64,000 nucleotides of DNA from Terrirubrum flagellatum (GTDB lineage: Bacteria; Pseudomonadota; Alphaproteobacteria; Rhizobiales; Beijerinckiaceae), in NCBI RefSeq assembly GCF_022059845.1, contig NZ_CP091851.1:372001-436000 (forward strand). The letters run 5' to 3'. The notes under the pieces were generated by a model that saw nothing but the letters and a program-made list of their open reading frames with translations, made no database searches and was not told the DNA's origin. The translations under genes and the position numbers were made by a program. This document shows, one piece after another, positions 1-7,730 of this stretch. The stretch's first letter is position 1, and each line of letters starts with the position of its first letter.

Positions 1-822
1 GCGGCTTGCGCCGCCAGTGACATAGGAAATCAACTCGAACAGTTTGTCCGGCGCCGCGCCGAGCGCTGCGTCTTCGGCGAGGATATCGCGCAGGCGCTTC
101 CCGTTGATCTCGGTGGTGTGCGCGACGCCGAGCATGGCGATGATCTGATCAACGAGGCCGAGATCATTCACCGGCAGCACGCCGAAAGCGTCGCCGACTT
201 CATAATCGACGCCGCTTTGGCTGAGATCGAACTCGATGTGATAGGTGTGCTTTTCGGATTTCTCGCCGTTGAGGCGACGACGCTCAATAAGAACAGCTTC
301 GGTCGGATTCTCGCGGCAGCGACCCTTCTCTCCCAAGGGCGCGTGCGCGGTTTCCGACGCCAGCGATGTGGAGCCTGAAGCCGGCTCGCCGCCAAGCTCC
401 GCGAACAGCTCCTTCACCTTGCGCGCCGTTTCCTTGCCCCCGGGCGCGCAGAGATTGAGACGCTCTTCTTTCTTCAGAAAAATCGCATTGGCGTAGTCGG
501 CGCAGTTGTAGCCGCACTGGCCGCAATCCTGCTGCGCCATCGCCGCCATCAGTCGTGAAGGCGCGGCCTTGCCTTCGGCGAGCGTCATGCGATCGGGCAG
601 CGCCATCGAGGGATCATGCCAGGGCGCGTCATCGTTCGAGGCGAGCGCGGGGCCATTGGTGATTTGAGCCGCTTCGCCAGACGTGAGCGCAGTCGCGGCT
701 GTCGCAGGCTCCTGAATGAGAAGCGCGGCGAAATAGCCCGACAGCCACGCGCGCTGGTCAGCGGTGAAGGGCGCGTTCTCGGGAATGATGATCGCGGGAG
801 GAACGAGCGGGGGGCTCAGCAT
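1..822 (-). CDS. Sulfite reductase alpha-type flavoprotein with N-terminal [4Fe-4S] domain, partial (C-terminus off window)
   Basis: The frame is open from an ATG at 822 to the left edge, giving 274 codons without a stop. Residues 100-125 carry Cys100, Cys103, Cys107 and Cys125 (C-x2-C-x3-C-x17-C), a typical iron-sulphur domain. From about residue 150 the sequence resembles the CysJ-type FAD-binding region. No flavodoxin domain precedes it, unlike classical CysJ. Its ATG overlaps the nirA stop (ATGCTGA, 7 bp shared), so the two are translationally coupled. I infer that it passes NAD(P)H electrons to NirA in the cytoplasm. The NAD(P)-binding part would lie beyond the window. It could instead serve a nitrate reductase encoded further downstream. 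Confidence 0.75.
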   Translation of the reverse strand, partial: MLSPPLVPPAIIIPENAPFTADQRAWLSGYFAALLIQEPATAATALTSGEAAQITNGPALASNDDAPWHDPSMALPDRMTLAEGKAAPSRLMAAMAQQDCGQCGYNCADYANAIFLKKEERLNLCAPGGKETARKVKELFAELGGEPASGSTSLASETAHAPLGEKGRCRENPTEAVLIERRRLNGEKSEKHTYHIEFDLSQSGVDYEVGDAFGVLPVNDLGLVDQIIAMLGVAHTTEINGKRLRDILAEDAALGAAPDKLFELISYVTGGASR

Positions 823-2576
823 GCCGCGCCCTCCGACAGAAACGATTTCAGCATCTCGATCTCGTGGCGCGCGGTGAAAGCCTGAAAGCTCTCTTCAGGC
901 GACAGCCGCTTTTCCTGCCAGGCGCGCAGCAAGGCTTCAACGACGCGCGGCGCATCGTCGGCCTTCAGATTGGGATAGAGCTCGCGGCCGATCGCGCCGT
1001 CGACGCCGAAGCCGCCGCCGACGAACAGGTTGTAGCCTTCGACCGTCTCTTCTTCGCCGACCGCGACTTTCTGGCCGATCAGGCCGATATCGCCGATGTA
1101 ATGCTGCGCGCAGGAGTGATGGCAGCCGGTGAGGTGGATGTTGATCGGCTGGTCGATCTGAAGCCGCGCATCAACGTGATCGGCGATCGCCATCGCATGG
1201 CCCTTGGTGTCGGACGCCGCGAATTTACAGCCGCGATTGCCGGTGCAGGCGACGAGGCCGGCGCGCACGCTCGTTGCTTCGACGCTCAGCCCGCACGCCT
1301 TGATATGGGCGATCGCGTCTTCAACCTTCGCATCGGGCACGCCCGAGATGAGAAGATTCTGCCAGACAGTCAGGCGGATATCGCCATCCCCGCAGACGCG
1401 CGCGACCGAAGCGATCACCTCCATCTGTTCCGAGGTCATCTTGCCGACCGGAAGCGCGACGCCGATCCAGTTCAGGCCCGGCTGCCTCTGCGGATGGACG
1501 CCGATATGAGCGAGCCTGTCGTAAGCCGGGCGCGGCGCGAGATGCGCGGCGTCGATGCGCATGAGCTTGCGGCCAAGCTTCTCCTCGACTGCGACAAGGA
1601 ACTTGTCGAAGCCCCAATCGTCGAGCACATATTTCAGTCGCGACTTGTTCCTGTTGGTGCGGTCGCCATGATCGATGAAAACGCGCACGATCGCGTCGGA
1701 GACGGCGACAGCGTCGTCAGGGGCCAAGATGACGCCGGTGTCGCGGGCGAGATCGCGATGGCCGGTGATGCCGCCGAGCGCCAGTCGATAATAGATTCCG
1801 GTGGGAACCGGCGCGCCGTCGAGAACCTGCACCGCCTGGAAGCCGATATCGTTTGTGTCTTCAAGCGTCGCGATGCGGCCGGCGCCGTCGAACGCGACAT
1901 TGAATTTGCGCGGCAGGCCGTAGAGCGAGCGATCATTGAGAATATGGAAATGCCAGTCGCGCGCATGCGGCCGCGTGTCGATCAGCTCCTGAGGATCAAT
2001 GCCCGCCGTCGCCGATCCCGTGACATTGCGGATATTGTCGGCGCCGGAGCCCTTCGAGGAGAGACCAAGCGAAATGATTCCATCGAGCAGATCAGGCGCG
2101 CGCTCAGCCGTGATCTCGCGTATCTGCAAATTGGCGCGCGTCGTCGCATGCGCATAGCCGCCGCCATGGCGGCGCGCGAGATCGGCGACGCCGGCGAACT
2201 GCCAATGCGTCAGGATTCCGTTGGGAATGCGCAGGCGGCACATATAGCTGTTCTGCGCCGGGGCGACATAGAACAGGCCATGATAGCGCCAGCGGAAATT
2301 GTCGTCGGGTTTGGGATAAGCGCCTGACTTCGATTGCGCGCGGAAGCGAGGATAGGCGTCAAACGGGTTTTCCGCGCGCTTCCACTTCTCGGCGTCGGAC
2401 AGCTTTCCGCCCGCCGTCGTGACGCGATCCTGCGCCTCGAAATGCGCCTTGTCGGGCCCTTCATACTCTTGCGGAGCAGCGGAAACAGAGCCCGGGCGGA
2501 TGGCGCGCGCAGCCTGGATTCCCGAAGCGAATCCTTCGAGATAGCGCTGCTGTTCAGGCGTGAACGGACTTCCCAT
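816..2576 (-). CDS. nirA: Assimilatory nitrite reductase, sirohaem/[4Fe-4S] NirA family
   Basis: 586 residues, the usual length for NirA-type haemoproteins. Cys444, Cys450, Cys485 and Cys489 form the C-x5-C and C-x3-C pairs that hold the [4Fe-4S]-sirohaem centre; the second lies in the TGCHHSC context typical of the family. The two-fold repeated ferredoxin-like and nitrite/sulfite reductase domains fit the length. It reduces nitrite to ammonium with six electrons in the cytoplasm. It lies 11 bp after the flavoprotein oxidoreductase gene and overlaps the downstream reductase gene, inside a nitrate operon, so nitrite rather than sulfite is the expected substrate. Sulfite reductase is the alternative. 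Confidence 0.88.
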   Translation of the reverse strand: MGSPFTPEQQRYLEGFASGIQAARAIRPGSVSAAPQEYEGPDKAHFEAQDRVTTAGGKLSDAEKWKRAENPFDAYPRFRAQSKSGAYPKPDDNFRWRYHGLFYVAPAQNSYMCRLRIPNGILTHWQFAGVADLARRHGGGYAHATTRANLQIREITAERAPDLLDGIISLGLSSKGSGADNIRNVTGSATAGIDPQELIDTRPHARDWHFHILNDRSLYGLPRKFNVAFDGAGRIATLEDTNDIGFQAVQVLDGAPVPTGIYYRLALGGITGHRDLARDTGVILAPDDAVAVSDAIVRVFIDHGDRTNRNKSRLKYVLDDWGFDKFLVAVEEKLGRKLMRIDAAHLAPRPAYDRLAHIGVHPQRQPGLNWIGVALPVGKMTSEQMEVIASVARVCGDGDIRLTVWQNLLISGVPDAKVEDAIAHIKACGLSVEATSVRAGLVACTGNRGCKFAASDTKGHAMAIADHVDARLQIDQPINIHLTGCHHSCAQHYIGDIGLIGQKVAVGEEETVEGYNLFVGGGFGVDGAIGRELYPNLKADDAPRVVEALLRAWQEKRLSPEESFQAFTARHEIEMLKSFLSEGAAC

Positions 2577-2587
2577 GATTGTCGCCG

Positions 2588-3802
2588 TTATGCGGCCAGC
2601 CGGTCGGCGACAGAGCGCCCGAAGATCAGCGCGTCGCGGATCGCGTCGATCGAAGCAGCCTCGCGGATGAGATCGAGATACCAGAGCCCGTCGCTGGTGT
2701 GGCCGACAAGCACGACGCCGATGAGGCGGTCATCGCGAATGACGAGCTTCTTGTAGAGGCGCGCGCCGCGATCGCGCAGGGTGATGATCTCGGCGCCTTC
2801 GCTTTCGAGAAATTCGCCGGCGGAGAAGACATTGACGCCGGTCACCTTCAGATTGGTGGCGGTGACGCTGCCTTCATAGCGCACATCCTCTCCCGCGAGC
2901 GCGCCGGCCAGTGTTCTCGCCTGCTCGTAGGCCGGCTCGACGAGGCCATAGACCGCGCCGCGATGCTCGGCGCATTCGCCAAGCGCGAAAATGTCGGGAT
3001 CGCTGCTGGTGAGCCGATCATCGACGACAATGCCGCGGTTGATCGCGACGCCTGCGGCGCGCGCGAGCGCGACATTCGGACGGATGCCGGCGGCGAGCAC
3101 GACGAGATCGGCGTCGAAGCTGCGCCCATCCTTCAGGAGCACGCGGCGCGCGCGCGCATCGCCTTCGATCGCCTGCGTCTGCGCGTTCAGGGCGACCTCT
3201 ATTCCCTTGGCGCGCAGGCCCGATGCAAGAAGTTCGGCGGCTTCCGGATCGAGCTGACGCTCCATCAGCCGGTCCATGAGATGCACGACGGTCACCGCCG
3301 CGCCATGGCGCGCAAGGCCATAGGCGGCTTCGAGGCCGAGCAGGCCGCCGCCGATCACCACAGCGCGCTTGCCGCGGCCGGCGGAAGCGAGCATCGCGGC
3401 GACGTCGTTGAAATCACGGAAGGTGACGACGTTCGGAAAATCGGCGCCCGGAATCGGCAGCCGGATCGGCTGCGATCCCGTCGCGAGCGCAAGCTTGGAG
3501 TAGGGAATGGAGGCGCCATTCGCGAGCATGACACGCTTGGCCTGCGCGTCGATTTCGACCGCCGCCTGCCCGTAAAGCGTCGTCACGCCGCGCGCCGCCC
3601 ACCAGGAGGCGGGCTTCAGCTCCATGTCGCCTTCCTCGATCTCGCCAGCAAGAAACGGCGAGAGGAGAACGCGGTTGTAGGCGCGGCGCGGCTCGTCGCC
3701 GATGACGGCGATGGCGTAGCGGCCAAGCGCGCGCTTCGACAGTTCGTCGATGAGGCGCGTCGCCGCCATGCCCTTGCCGATGATGACGAGCGGCTCCGAC
3801 AT
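2588..3802 (-). CDS. FAD-dependent NAD(P)H oxidoreductase, NirB N-terminal-like (Flp type)
   Basis: 404 residues. An N-terminal FAD motif (VIIGKGMAATRL, residues 6-17) and a central NAD(P) motif (VVIGGGLLGLEAA, about residue 144) mark a two-dinucleotide-fold oxidoreductase like the first domain of NirB. It lacks the BFD-type [2Fe-2S] and sirohaem domains of NirB. The start at 3802 is preferred over an upstream in-frame ATG at 3877 because it follows the globin stop by 2 bp. In Bradyrhizobium a globin gene and a flavoprotein gene (bjgb-flp) sit together in the nitrate-assimilation locus. By analogy this protein may reduce the neighbouring globin or supply electrons to nitrate/nitrite reduction. 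Confidence 0.82.
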   Translation of the reverse strand: MSEPLVIIGKGMAATRLIDELSKRALGRYAIAVIGDEPRRAYNRVLLSPFLAGEIEEGDMELKPASWWAARGVTTLYGQAAVEIDAQAKRVMLANGASIPYSKLALATGSQPIRLPIPGADFPNVVTFRDFNDVAAMLASAGRGKRAVVIGGGLLGLEAAYGLARHGAAVTVVHLMDRLMERQLDPEAAELLASGLRAKGIEVALNAQTQAIEGDARARRVLLKDGRSFDADLVVLAAGIRPNVALARAAGVAINRGIVVDDRLTSSDPDIFALGECAEHRGAVYGLVEPAYEQARTLAGALAGEDVRYEGSVTATNLKVTGVNVFSAGEFLESEGAEIITLRDRGARLYKKLVIRDDRLIGVVLVGHTSDGLWYLDLIREAASIDAIRDALIFGRSVADRLAA

Positions 3803-3804
3803 GA

Positions 3805-4227
3805 TCAGGCGACCGCCTTTGCGGGATAAGCGGCTTCGATCATCACGCCTGATAGCGCGCCATAGGCGGCCGCCCATGCGGATTTCACGTCGGGCGTGAA
3901 GTCGTCGCCAAGGCCCTGTTCAAGCGTCCACAGCAGCGCCGCGCCGACGGGCGCGTAATGCTCGGCTTTCACGCCATAATCGACATGGCGGACCGCGAGC
4001 TTCTGCGCGACGGGAACGATCGCGCCGAGATCGTTCAATCCTTTCACGACGACGGACAAAGTCGCCATCAGCTTGCGTCCCTGCTCCTTGATGTCGCCCT
4101 TGAAGAAAGGCTTCACTTCAGGCGTGGTTTCGAAAAGCCTGTTGTAGAAGAGCCCGGCGGCCGTCTCGGCGATGGGCGCGACCTTGGCGAAGCTTGATTG
4201 AACGTCTGCGATCTGTTGCGGCGTCAT
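3805..4227 (-). CDS. Single-domain haemoglobin (Vitreoscilla-type globin)
   Basis: 140 residues, a complete single globin fold with no reductase domain. His81 (in AVRHVDYG) aligns with the proximal haem ligand of Vitreoscilla haemoglobin, Tyr28 with the B10 tyrosine and Gln49 with the E7 position. That Tyr/Gln distal pair is typical of NO-dioxygenating globins. The gene lies 2 bp upstream of the FAD oxidoreductase gene in the nitrate operon. From this context I infer that it oxidises nitric oxide leaking from nitrite reduction, with the flavoprotein as its reductase. Oxygen delivery is an alternative role. Confidence 0.85.
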   Translation of the reverse strand: MTPQQIADVQSSFAKVAPIAETAAGLFYNRLFETTPEVKPFFKGDIKEQGRKLMATLSVVVKGLNDLGAIVPVAQKLAVRHVDYGVKAEHYAPVGAALLWTLEQGLGDDFTPDVKSAWAAAYGALSGVMIEAAYPAKAVA

Positions 4228-4328
4228 GAGTGTGATCTCCTGATCAGCGATGCGGGAATTCGCCCGTCTCGCTCAGATGATGCAGCTCTTGTCCCGTCGG
4301 TGCGGCTGCGCACTTCAAAAGGCGTCGA

Positions 4329-5123
4329 TCACGCAGCCTCGACGTAGCGATGGCGCTCATAGAGGAAGCGCAGCACGCTCTCACGGCATTTCAGGTAGGT
4401 GGGATTCGACGCCACAGCGAGGCGCTCGCGCGGACGCGGCAGCGGCACTTCGAGAATGTCGCCGATGCGCGCGGCGGGTCCGTTGGTCATCATCACGATG
4501 CGGTCCGACAGCAGCACGGCCTCGTCGACGTCATGGGTGATCATGATCATCGTGTTGCGGAGGCGCGCATGGATTTCCATGATCGAGTCCTGCAAATGCG
4601 CGCGGGTCAGCGCATCGAGGGCGCCGAAGGGTTCGTCGAGCAGCAGGATCTTCGGCTCCATCGAGAGCGCGCGCGCGATGCCGACGCGCTGCTTCATGCC
4701 GCCGGAGATTTCGGCGGGCCGCTTGTCGGCGGCGTGCGTCATCTGCACGAGGCCGAGATTATGCATGATCCAGTCATGCCGCTCGGCCTTCGTCTTGACG
4801 CCGGAGAACACCTTGTTCACCGCGAGCGCGACATTGTCGTAGACGGTGAGCCAGGGCAGCAGCGAATGGTTCTGGAACACCACCGCGCGCTCGGGTCCCG
4901 GACTGTTCACTTCCTTGTTGTCGAGCAGCACCGCGCCTGCCGAAACCTGCGTCAACCCGGCGATGAGATTGAGCAAGGTCGACTTGCCGCAGCCGGAATG
5001 GCCGATGATCGAGACATACTCGCCTTCGTTGATGATAAGATTGATGTCTTTCAGAACTTCGGTGCGGTTTGAGCCGCGGGTGAAGCTCTTGTCGATGCCG
5101 TCGAGTTTGAGATAGCCGGTCAT
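4329..5123 (-). CDS. nrtD: Nitrate ABC transporter ATP-binding protein
   Basis: 264 residues with all ABC ATPase motifs in order: Walker A GHSGCGKST (about 42-50), Q-loop in VVFQNHSLLPW, signature SGGMKQR, Walker B ILLLDEPFGALD and the switch histidine in MIMITHDVDEA. The closest families are NrtD/TauB/SsuB-type importers. Its place 9 bp after the permease gene, downstream of a Tat-exported NrtA, assigns it to nitrate (or cyanate/nitrite) uptake at the inner membrane. The NrtC-type regulatory solute-binding extension is absent. A 101-bp gap, without an obvious terminator, separates it from the globin gene. Confidence 0.88.
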   Translation of the reverse strand: MTGYLKLDGIDKSFTRGSNRTEVLKDINLIINEGEYVSIIGHSGCGKSTLLNLIAGLTQVSAGAVLLDNKEVNSPGPERAVVFQNHSLLPWLTVYDNVALAVNKVFSGVKTKAERHDWIMHNLGLVQMTHAADKRPAEISGGMKQRVGIARALSMEPKILLLDEPFGALDALTRAHLQDSIMEIHARLRNTMIMITHDVDEAVLLSDRIVMMTNGPAARIGDILEVPLPRPRERLAVASNPTYLKCRESVLRFLYERHRYVEAA

Positions 5124-5132
5124 GTCAGTCCC

Positions 5133-6050
5133 TCAGCTCACGGAGACGCCGTGGGTGACCAGCCGCCCGATCGCCGCCACGAGGCGATCGAGGACAAAAC
5201 CGACCACGCCGATATAGATGAGCGCCACGACGATGTCGGGCAGCCGCGACGAGTTCCAGGCGTCCCAGATGAAGAAGCCGATGCCGACGCCGCCGGTCAG
5301 CATTTCGGCTGCGACGATCGCGAGCCAGGACAGGCCGACGCCGATGCGCAAGCCCGTGAAGATGTAAGGCGCCGCGGACGGGATCATGATCTTGAAGAAG
5401 AATTCGACGTGATTGAGCCGCAGCACCTGCGCGACGTTGCGATAATCCTGCGGAATGTTCCTGATGCCGACGGCTGTGTTGATGATCACCGGCCAGATCG
5501 CGGTGATGAAGATCACGAAGATCGCGGACGGATGCGCGTCGCGGAAGGCTGCGAGAGAAATCGGCAGCCAGGCAAGCGGCGGCACGGTGCGCAACACCTG
5601 AAAGACGGGATCAAGTCCGCGCATCGCCCAGATCGACTGGCCGATCACGGCGCCGATGAGAACGCCGACGACGGCGGCGAGGCCGAAGCCGATCGCGACG
5701 CGCTGCAGCGAGGTCAGCACGCGCCAGCCAAGGCCGATATCCTGCGGGCCGTTGACGAAGAAAGGATCGACGATGAGGTCCTTCGCCTCGTTCCAGATCA
5801 CGCTCGGCGGCGGCAGCGAGGAGCCGGCGCGGCCAAAGGCGATCTGCCAGATGAGCAGCAGGATCGCGACGACGATCAGCGGCGGCGCGACGTTGAAGAC
5901 GACATTCTGCGCGACCGCCTTCAGTCGTGGCCCGATCGGCGGCTTCGGGGGATCAAGCAGAATGACGTTCTGCTCCTCGACGTCGGTCGTCGCGGTTTGC
6001 GCAGCAACGGTTCCGGTTCCCGAATTGCGTCTCAATGCAGTGACCGACAT
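5133..6050 (-). CDS. nrtB: Nitrate ABC transporter permease
   Basis: 305 residues. A hydrophilic N-terminal tail of about 50 residues is followed by about six membrane segments. The conserved inner-membrane EAA-type loop is visible around DYRNVAQVLRLNHVEFFFKI, which docks the ATPase. The layout matches the NrtB/SsuC/TauC permease family. It lies 38 bp downstream of nrtA and 9 bp upstream of nrtD, so the three form one transporter. Two copies of the permease would form the channel. Confidence 0.87.
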   Translation of the reverse strand: MSVTALRRNSGTGTVAAQTATTDVEEQNVILLDPPKPPIGPRLKAVAQNVVFNVAPPLIVVAILLLIWQIAFGRAGSSLPPPSVIWNEAKDLIVDPFFVNGPQDIGLGWRVLTSLQRVAIGFGLAAVVGVLIGAVIGQSIWAMRGLDPVFQVLRTVPPLAWLPISLAAFRDAHPSAIFVIFITAIWPVIINTAVGIRNIPQDYRNVAQVLRLNHVEFFFKIMIPSAAPYIFTGLRIGVGLSWLAIVAAEMLTGGVGIGFFIWDAWNSSRLPDIVVALIYIGVVGFVLDRLVAAIGRLVTHGVSVS

Positions 6051-6088
6051 GACCCCTCGCCGTGAGATGAATGAAGAGAGCGCCGCGC

Positions 6089-7417
6089 TTACGCGACGCG
6101 CTTGATCGAAAGAGCCGCGAGATAGGCGGTCGGATTTTCAGGATCGAAGACCTTGCCGTCGAAGAAGGTCTCCTTGCCGCGCGAGTCGCCGCTTGCGGGA
6201 TTGGCGACGCCGATCGCTTTCGCGGCCTCGGTCCAGAGGTCGGCGCGGTTGGTCTTGTCGATGAGGCCCTTGATATCGAGCGTCGGTTCGAATTTGCCCC
6301 AGCGCATGTTCTCGGTGATGAACCAGGCGTCGTGGCTCTTCCAGGGCCGCGACACCTCGCCATTCTCGCCCCAGAATTTCATCAACAGATTCGTGCCGGT
6401 CGCGGTGCGGCCATTGCCATAATTGATGTCGCCCTTGATGCGGCCGATGATGTCGGGAACGGGCACGTTGAACCATTGGCGACGGCCGATGATCTCGGCC
6501 ATCTCCTGCTTGTTCTCCATCTTCTCGCACCATTGCTGGGCTTCCATGGTCGCCATCATGATGGCGAGCGCAGCCTTGGGATTGGCGTCGACCCAGTCGG
6601 CGCGCATGGCGAGCGCCTTTTCCGGATGCTTGAACCAGAGCTCGCCCGTGGTCAGCGCAGTGAAGCCGATATTCTGGTGGACGAGCTGTTCGTTCCAGGG
6701 CTCGCCGACGCAGAAGGCGTCCATGGTGCCGACCTTCATGTTGGCCACCATCTGCGGCGGCGGCACGGTGATGGTTGAAACGTCCTTGTCAGGATCGATG
6801 CCGCCGGCCGCGAGCCAGTAGCGGATCCAGAGATCGTGCGTGCCGCCCGGAAAGGTCATCGCGACCTTCACTTCCTTGCCGGCCGCCTTCTTCTTCTCGA
6901 ACGCCGCCTTGAGGACCGATGAATCCTTCTGGACGTTGAGATCCTTGAATTCGTTGGAGACCGAAATCGCCTGACAATCGAAATTCAGATTGAGCAGCGT
7001 GTACATCGGCGTCGGCTGGTTGTTCTGCATCACCTTGCCGGTGGTGTAGAGATGGACCTTCGGGCGCAGGATGTGCGCGCCGTCGATGCCGTTCGCCTTC
7101 GTGCCGAGGGCGATGTTGTCGCGCGTCGCGCCCCACGAAGCCTGCTTCTGGATGTCCATGTCCGGCAGGCCGTATTTCGCGAAGAGGCCCTTCTCCTTCG
7201 CGATGATGAGCGGCGAGGCGTCGGTCAGCGCGATGTAGCCAAGCTTCGTCCCCTTCACCTCGGGCCCGGCGCCTTGCGCAAACGCGCCCGACGGAAACAT
7301 CGCCTTTGCAGCGAAGGCCGCGGCGGCGGCGCCGGTCAGCTTGAGCAGCGCCCTGCGGCTCGCGCCCTCGCTGGAGAGGGTCGCCGCCTTCGTCTCTGTT
7401 CTGGCCTTCGCCTTCAT
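6089..7417 (-). CDS. nrtA: Nitrate ABC transporter substrate-binding protein, Tat-exported
   Basis: 442 residues of the CmpA/NrtA family. The N-terminus has a twin-arginine signal (SRRALLKL, Arg21-Arg22, then an Ala-rich core and an AFAQ cleavage site), so the folded protein is exported to the periplasm. The mature part begins with the family pattern KLGYIALTDASPLIIAKEKGLF and contains PPPQMVANMKVGTMDAFCVGEPWN, shared with NasS encoded upstream. It is the first gene of the transporter operon. It follows a long untranslated leader with a terminator/antiterminator, so its transcription is probably nitrate-controlled through NasT. Confidence 0.9.
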   Translation of the reverse strand: MKAKARTETKAATLSSEGASRRALLKLTGAAAAAFAAKAMFPSGAFAQGAGPEVKGTKLGYIALTDASPLIIAKEKGLFAKYGLPDMDIQKQASWGATRDNIALGTKANGIDGAHILRPKVHLYTTGKVMQNNQPTPMYTLLNLNFDCQAISVSNEFKDLNVQKDSSVLKAAFEKKKAAGKEVKVAMTFPGGTHDLWIRYWLAAGGIDPDKDVSTITVPPPQMVANMKVGTMDAFCVGEPWNEQLVHQNIGFTALTTGELWFKHPEKALAMRADWVDANPKAALAIMMATMEAQQWCEKMENKQEMAEIIGRRQWFNVPVPDIIGRIKGDINYGNGRTATGTNLLMKFWGENGEVSRPWKSHDAWFITENMRWGKFEPTLDIKGLIDKTNRADLWTEAAKAIGVANPASGDSRGKETFFDGKVFDPENPTAYLAALSIKRVA

Positions 7418-7466
7418 GAACTTCGGTCTCCGCGGTGTGCCGCCATCGTCGCGCCGAAAACGAAAA

Positions 7467-7552
7467 GCCGCTGCACGGGCCCAGCTCTGCTCGGAGAACC
7501 AGACGCGTCAGCGGCGTTGCTGAACGGCCATCGTAAGAGGCGCGACGACCGT
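7467..7552 (-). promoter_or_regulatory. NasT/ANTAR-type terminator-antiterminator leader upstream of nrtA
   Basis: On the minus strand, 7508-7523 can form a 5-bp hairpin (TCAGC/GCTGA) closed by the six-base loop AACGCC. Its A at loop position 1 and G at position 4 match the ANTAR-target hexaloop rule. Part of that stem (7509-7515, GCCGCTG) is also complementary to 7467-7473 (CAGCGGC), which is followed directly by TTTTCGTTTT (7466-7457), an intrinsic-terminator signature. The two folds exclude each other. A bulged inverted repeat at 7524-7552 could be the first antiterminator hairpin, but its loop is not a clear hexaloop. With nasS and nasT next door, NasT-stabilised antitermination is the natural reading. 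No folding was computed. Confidence 0.65.
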
Positions 7553-7581
7553 CATCATCGGCGGCTGTCATTCTCCTCCTT

Positions 7582-7596
7582 TCAAACTCCGTGCCA
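7582..7596 (-). promoter_or_regulatory. Candidate sigma-54 promoter of the nitrate operon
   Basis: The minus strand reads TGGCACGGAGTTTGA. The -24 box TGGCACG is perfect and the GG-to-GA distance is exactly the ten bases expected, but the -12 box is TTGA rather than TTGC. The start would be near 7570, giving a leader of about 153 nt that includes the whole terminator/antiterminator. The same bases form a 6-bp inverted repeat (CAAACT/AGTTTG), which could be coincidental. NtrC/RpoN control of nitrate genes is usual in this group. Confidence 0.45.
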
Positions 7597-7674
7597 GTTT
7601 GGAAATCGGCTGGGGTGGAGAAAAGAGCGATTTATTTCAGTGCGATAGCCCCTCACTGCGAGGGCGCCCGAAAT

Positions 7675-7689
7675 TTGTGCATCGCACAA
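7675..7689. promoter_or_regulatory. Perfect inverted repeat TTGTGC-ATC-GCACAA upstream of the nitrate operon promoter
   Basis: Six-base arms around a three-base centre, about 105-120 bp upstream of the predicted start of the nitrate operon, where an activator would bind. It also lies 41 bp downstream of the nasS stop. It does not match the usual NtrC half-site order (GCAC...GTGC), so the binding protein is unknown. Confidence 0.3.
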
Positions 7690-7730
7690 GATTGAGGCGC
7701 GCGCCGTGAAATCCGGCGCCTGAAATCTGG

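Noticed and set aside
864-2327. Long open frame on the plus strand opposite nirA
   Set aside because: It is the antisense of a strongly supported enzyme gene in GC-rich DNA, has no recognisable motif and is rich in Arg/Ala/Asp as such shadows are.
6789-7571. 260-codon minus-strand frame starting after a strong GGAGGAG site upstream of nrtA
   Set aside because: It overlaps nrtA in another frame and its sequence shows no domain. The start may still make a short leader peptide, so it is mentioned as a finding only.
7675-7689. NtrC binding site
   Set aside because: The palindrome is GTGC...GCAC rather than GCAC...GTGC, so it was kept only as an unassigned inverted repeat.
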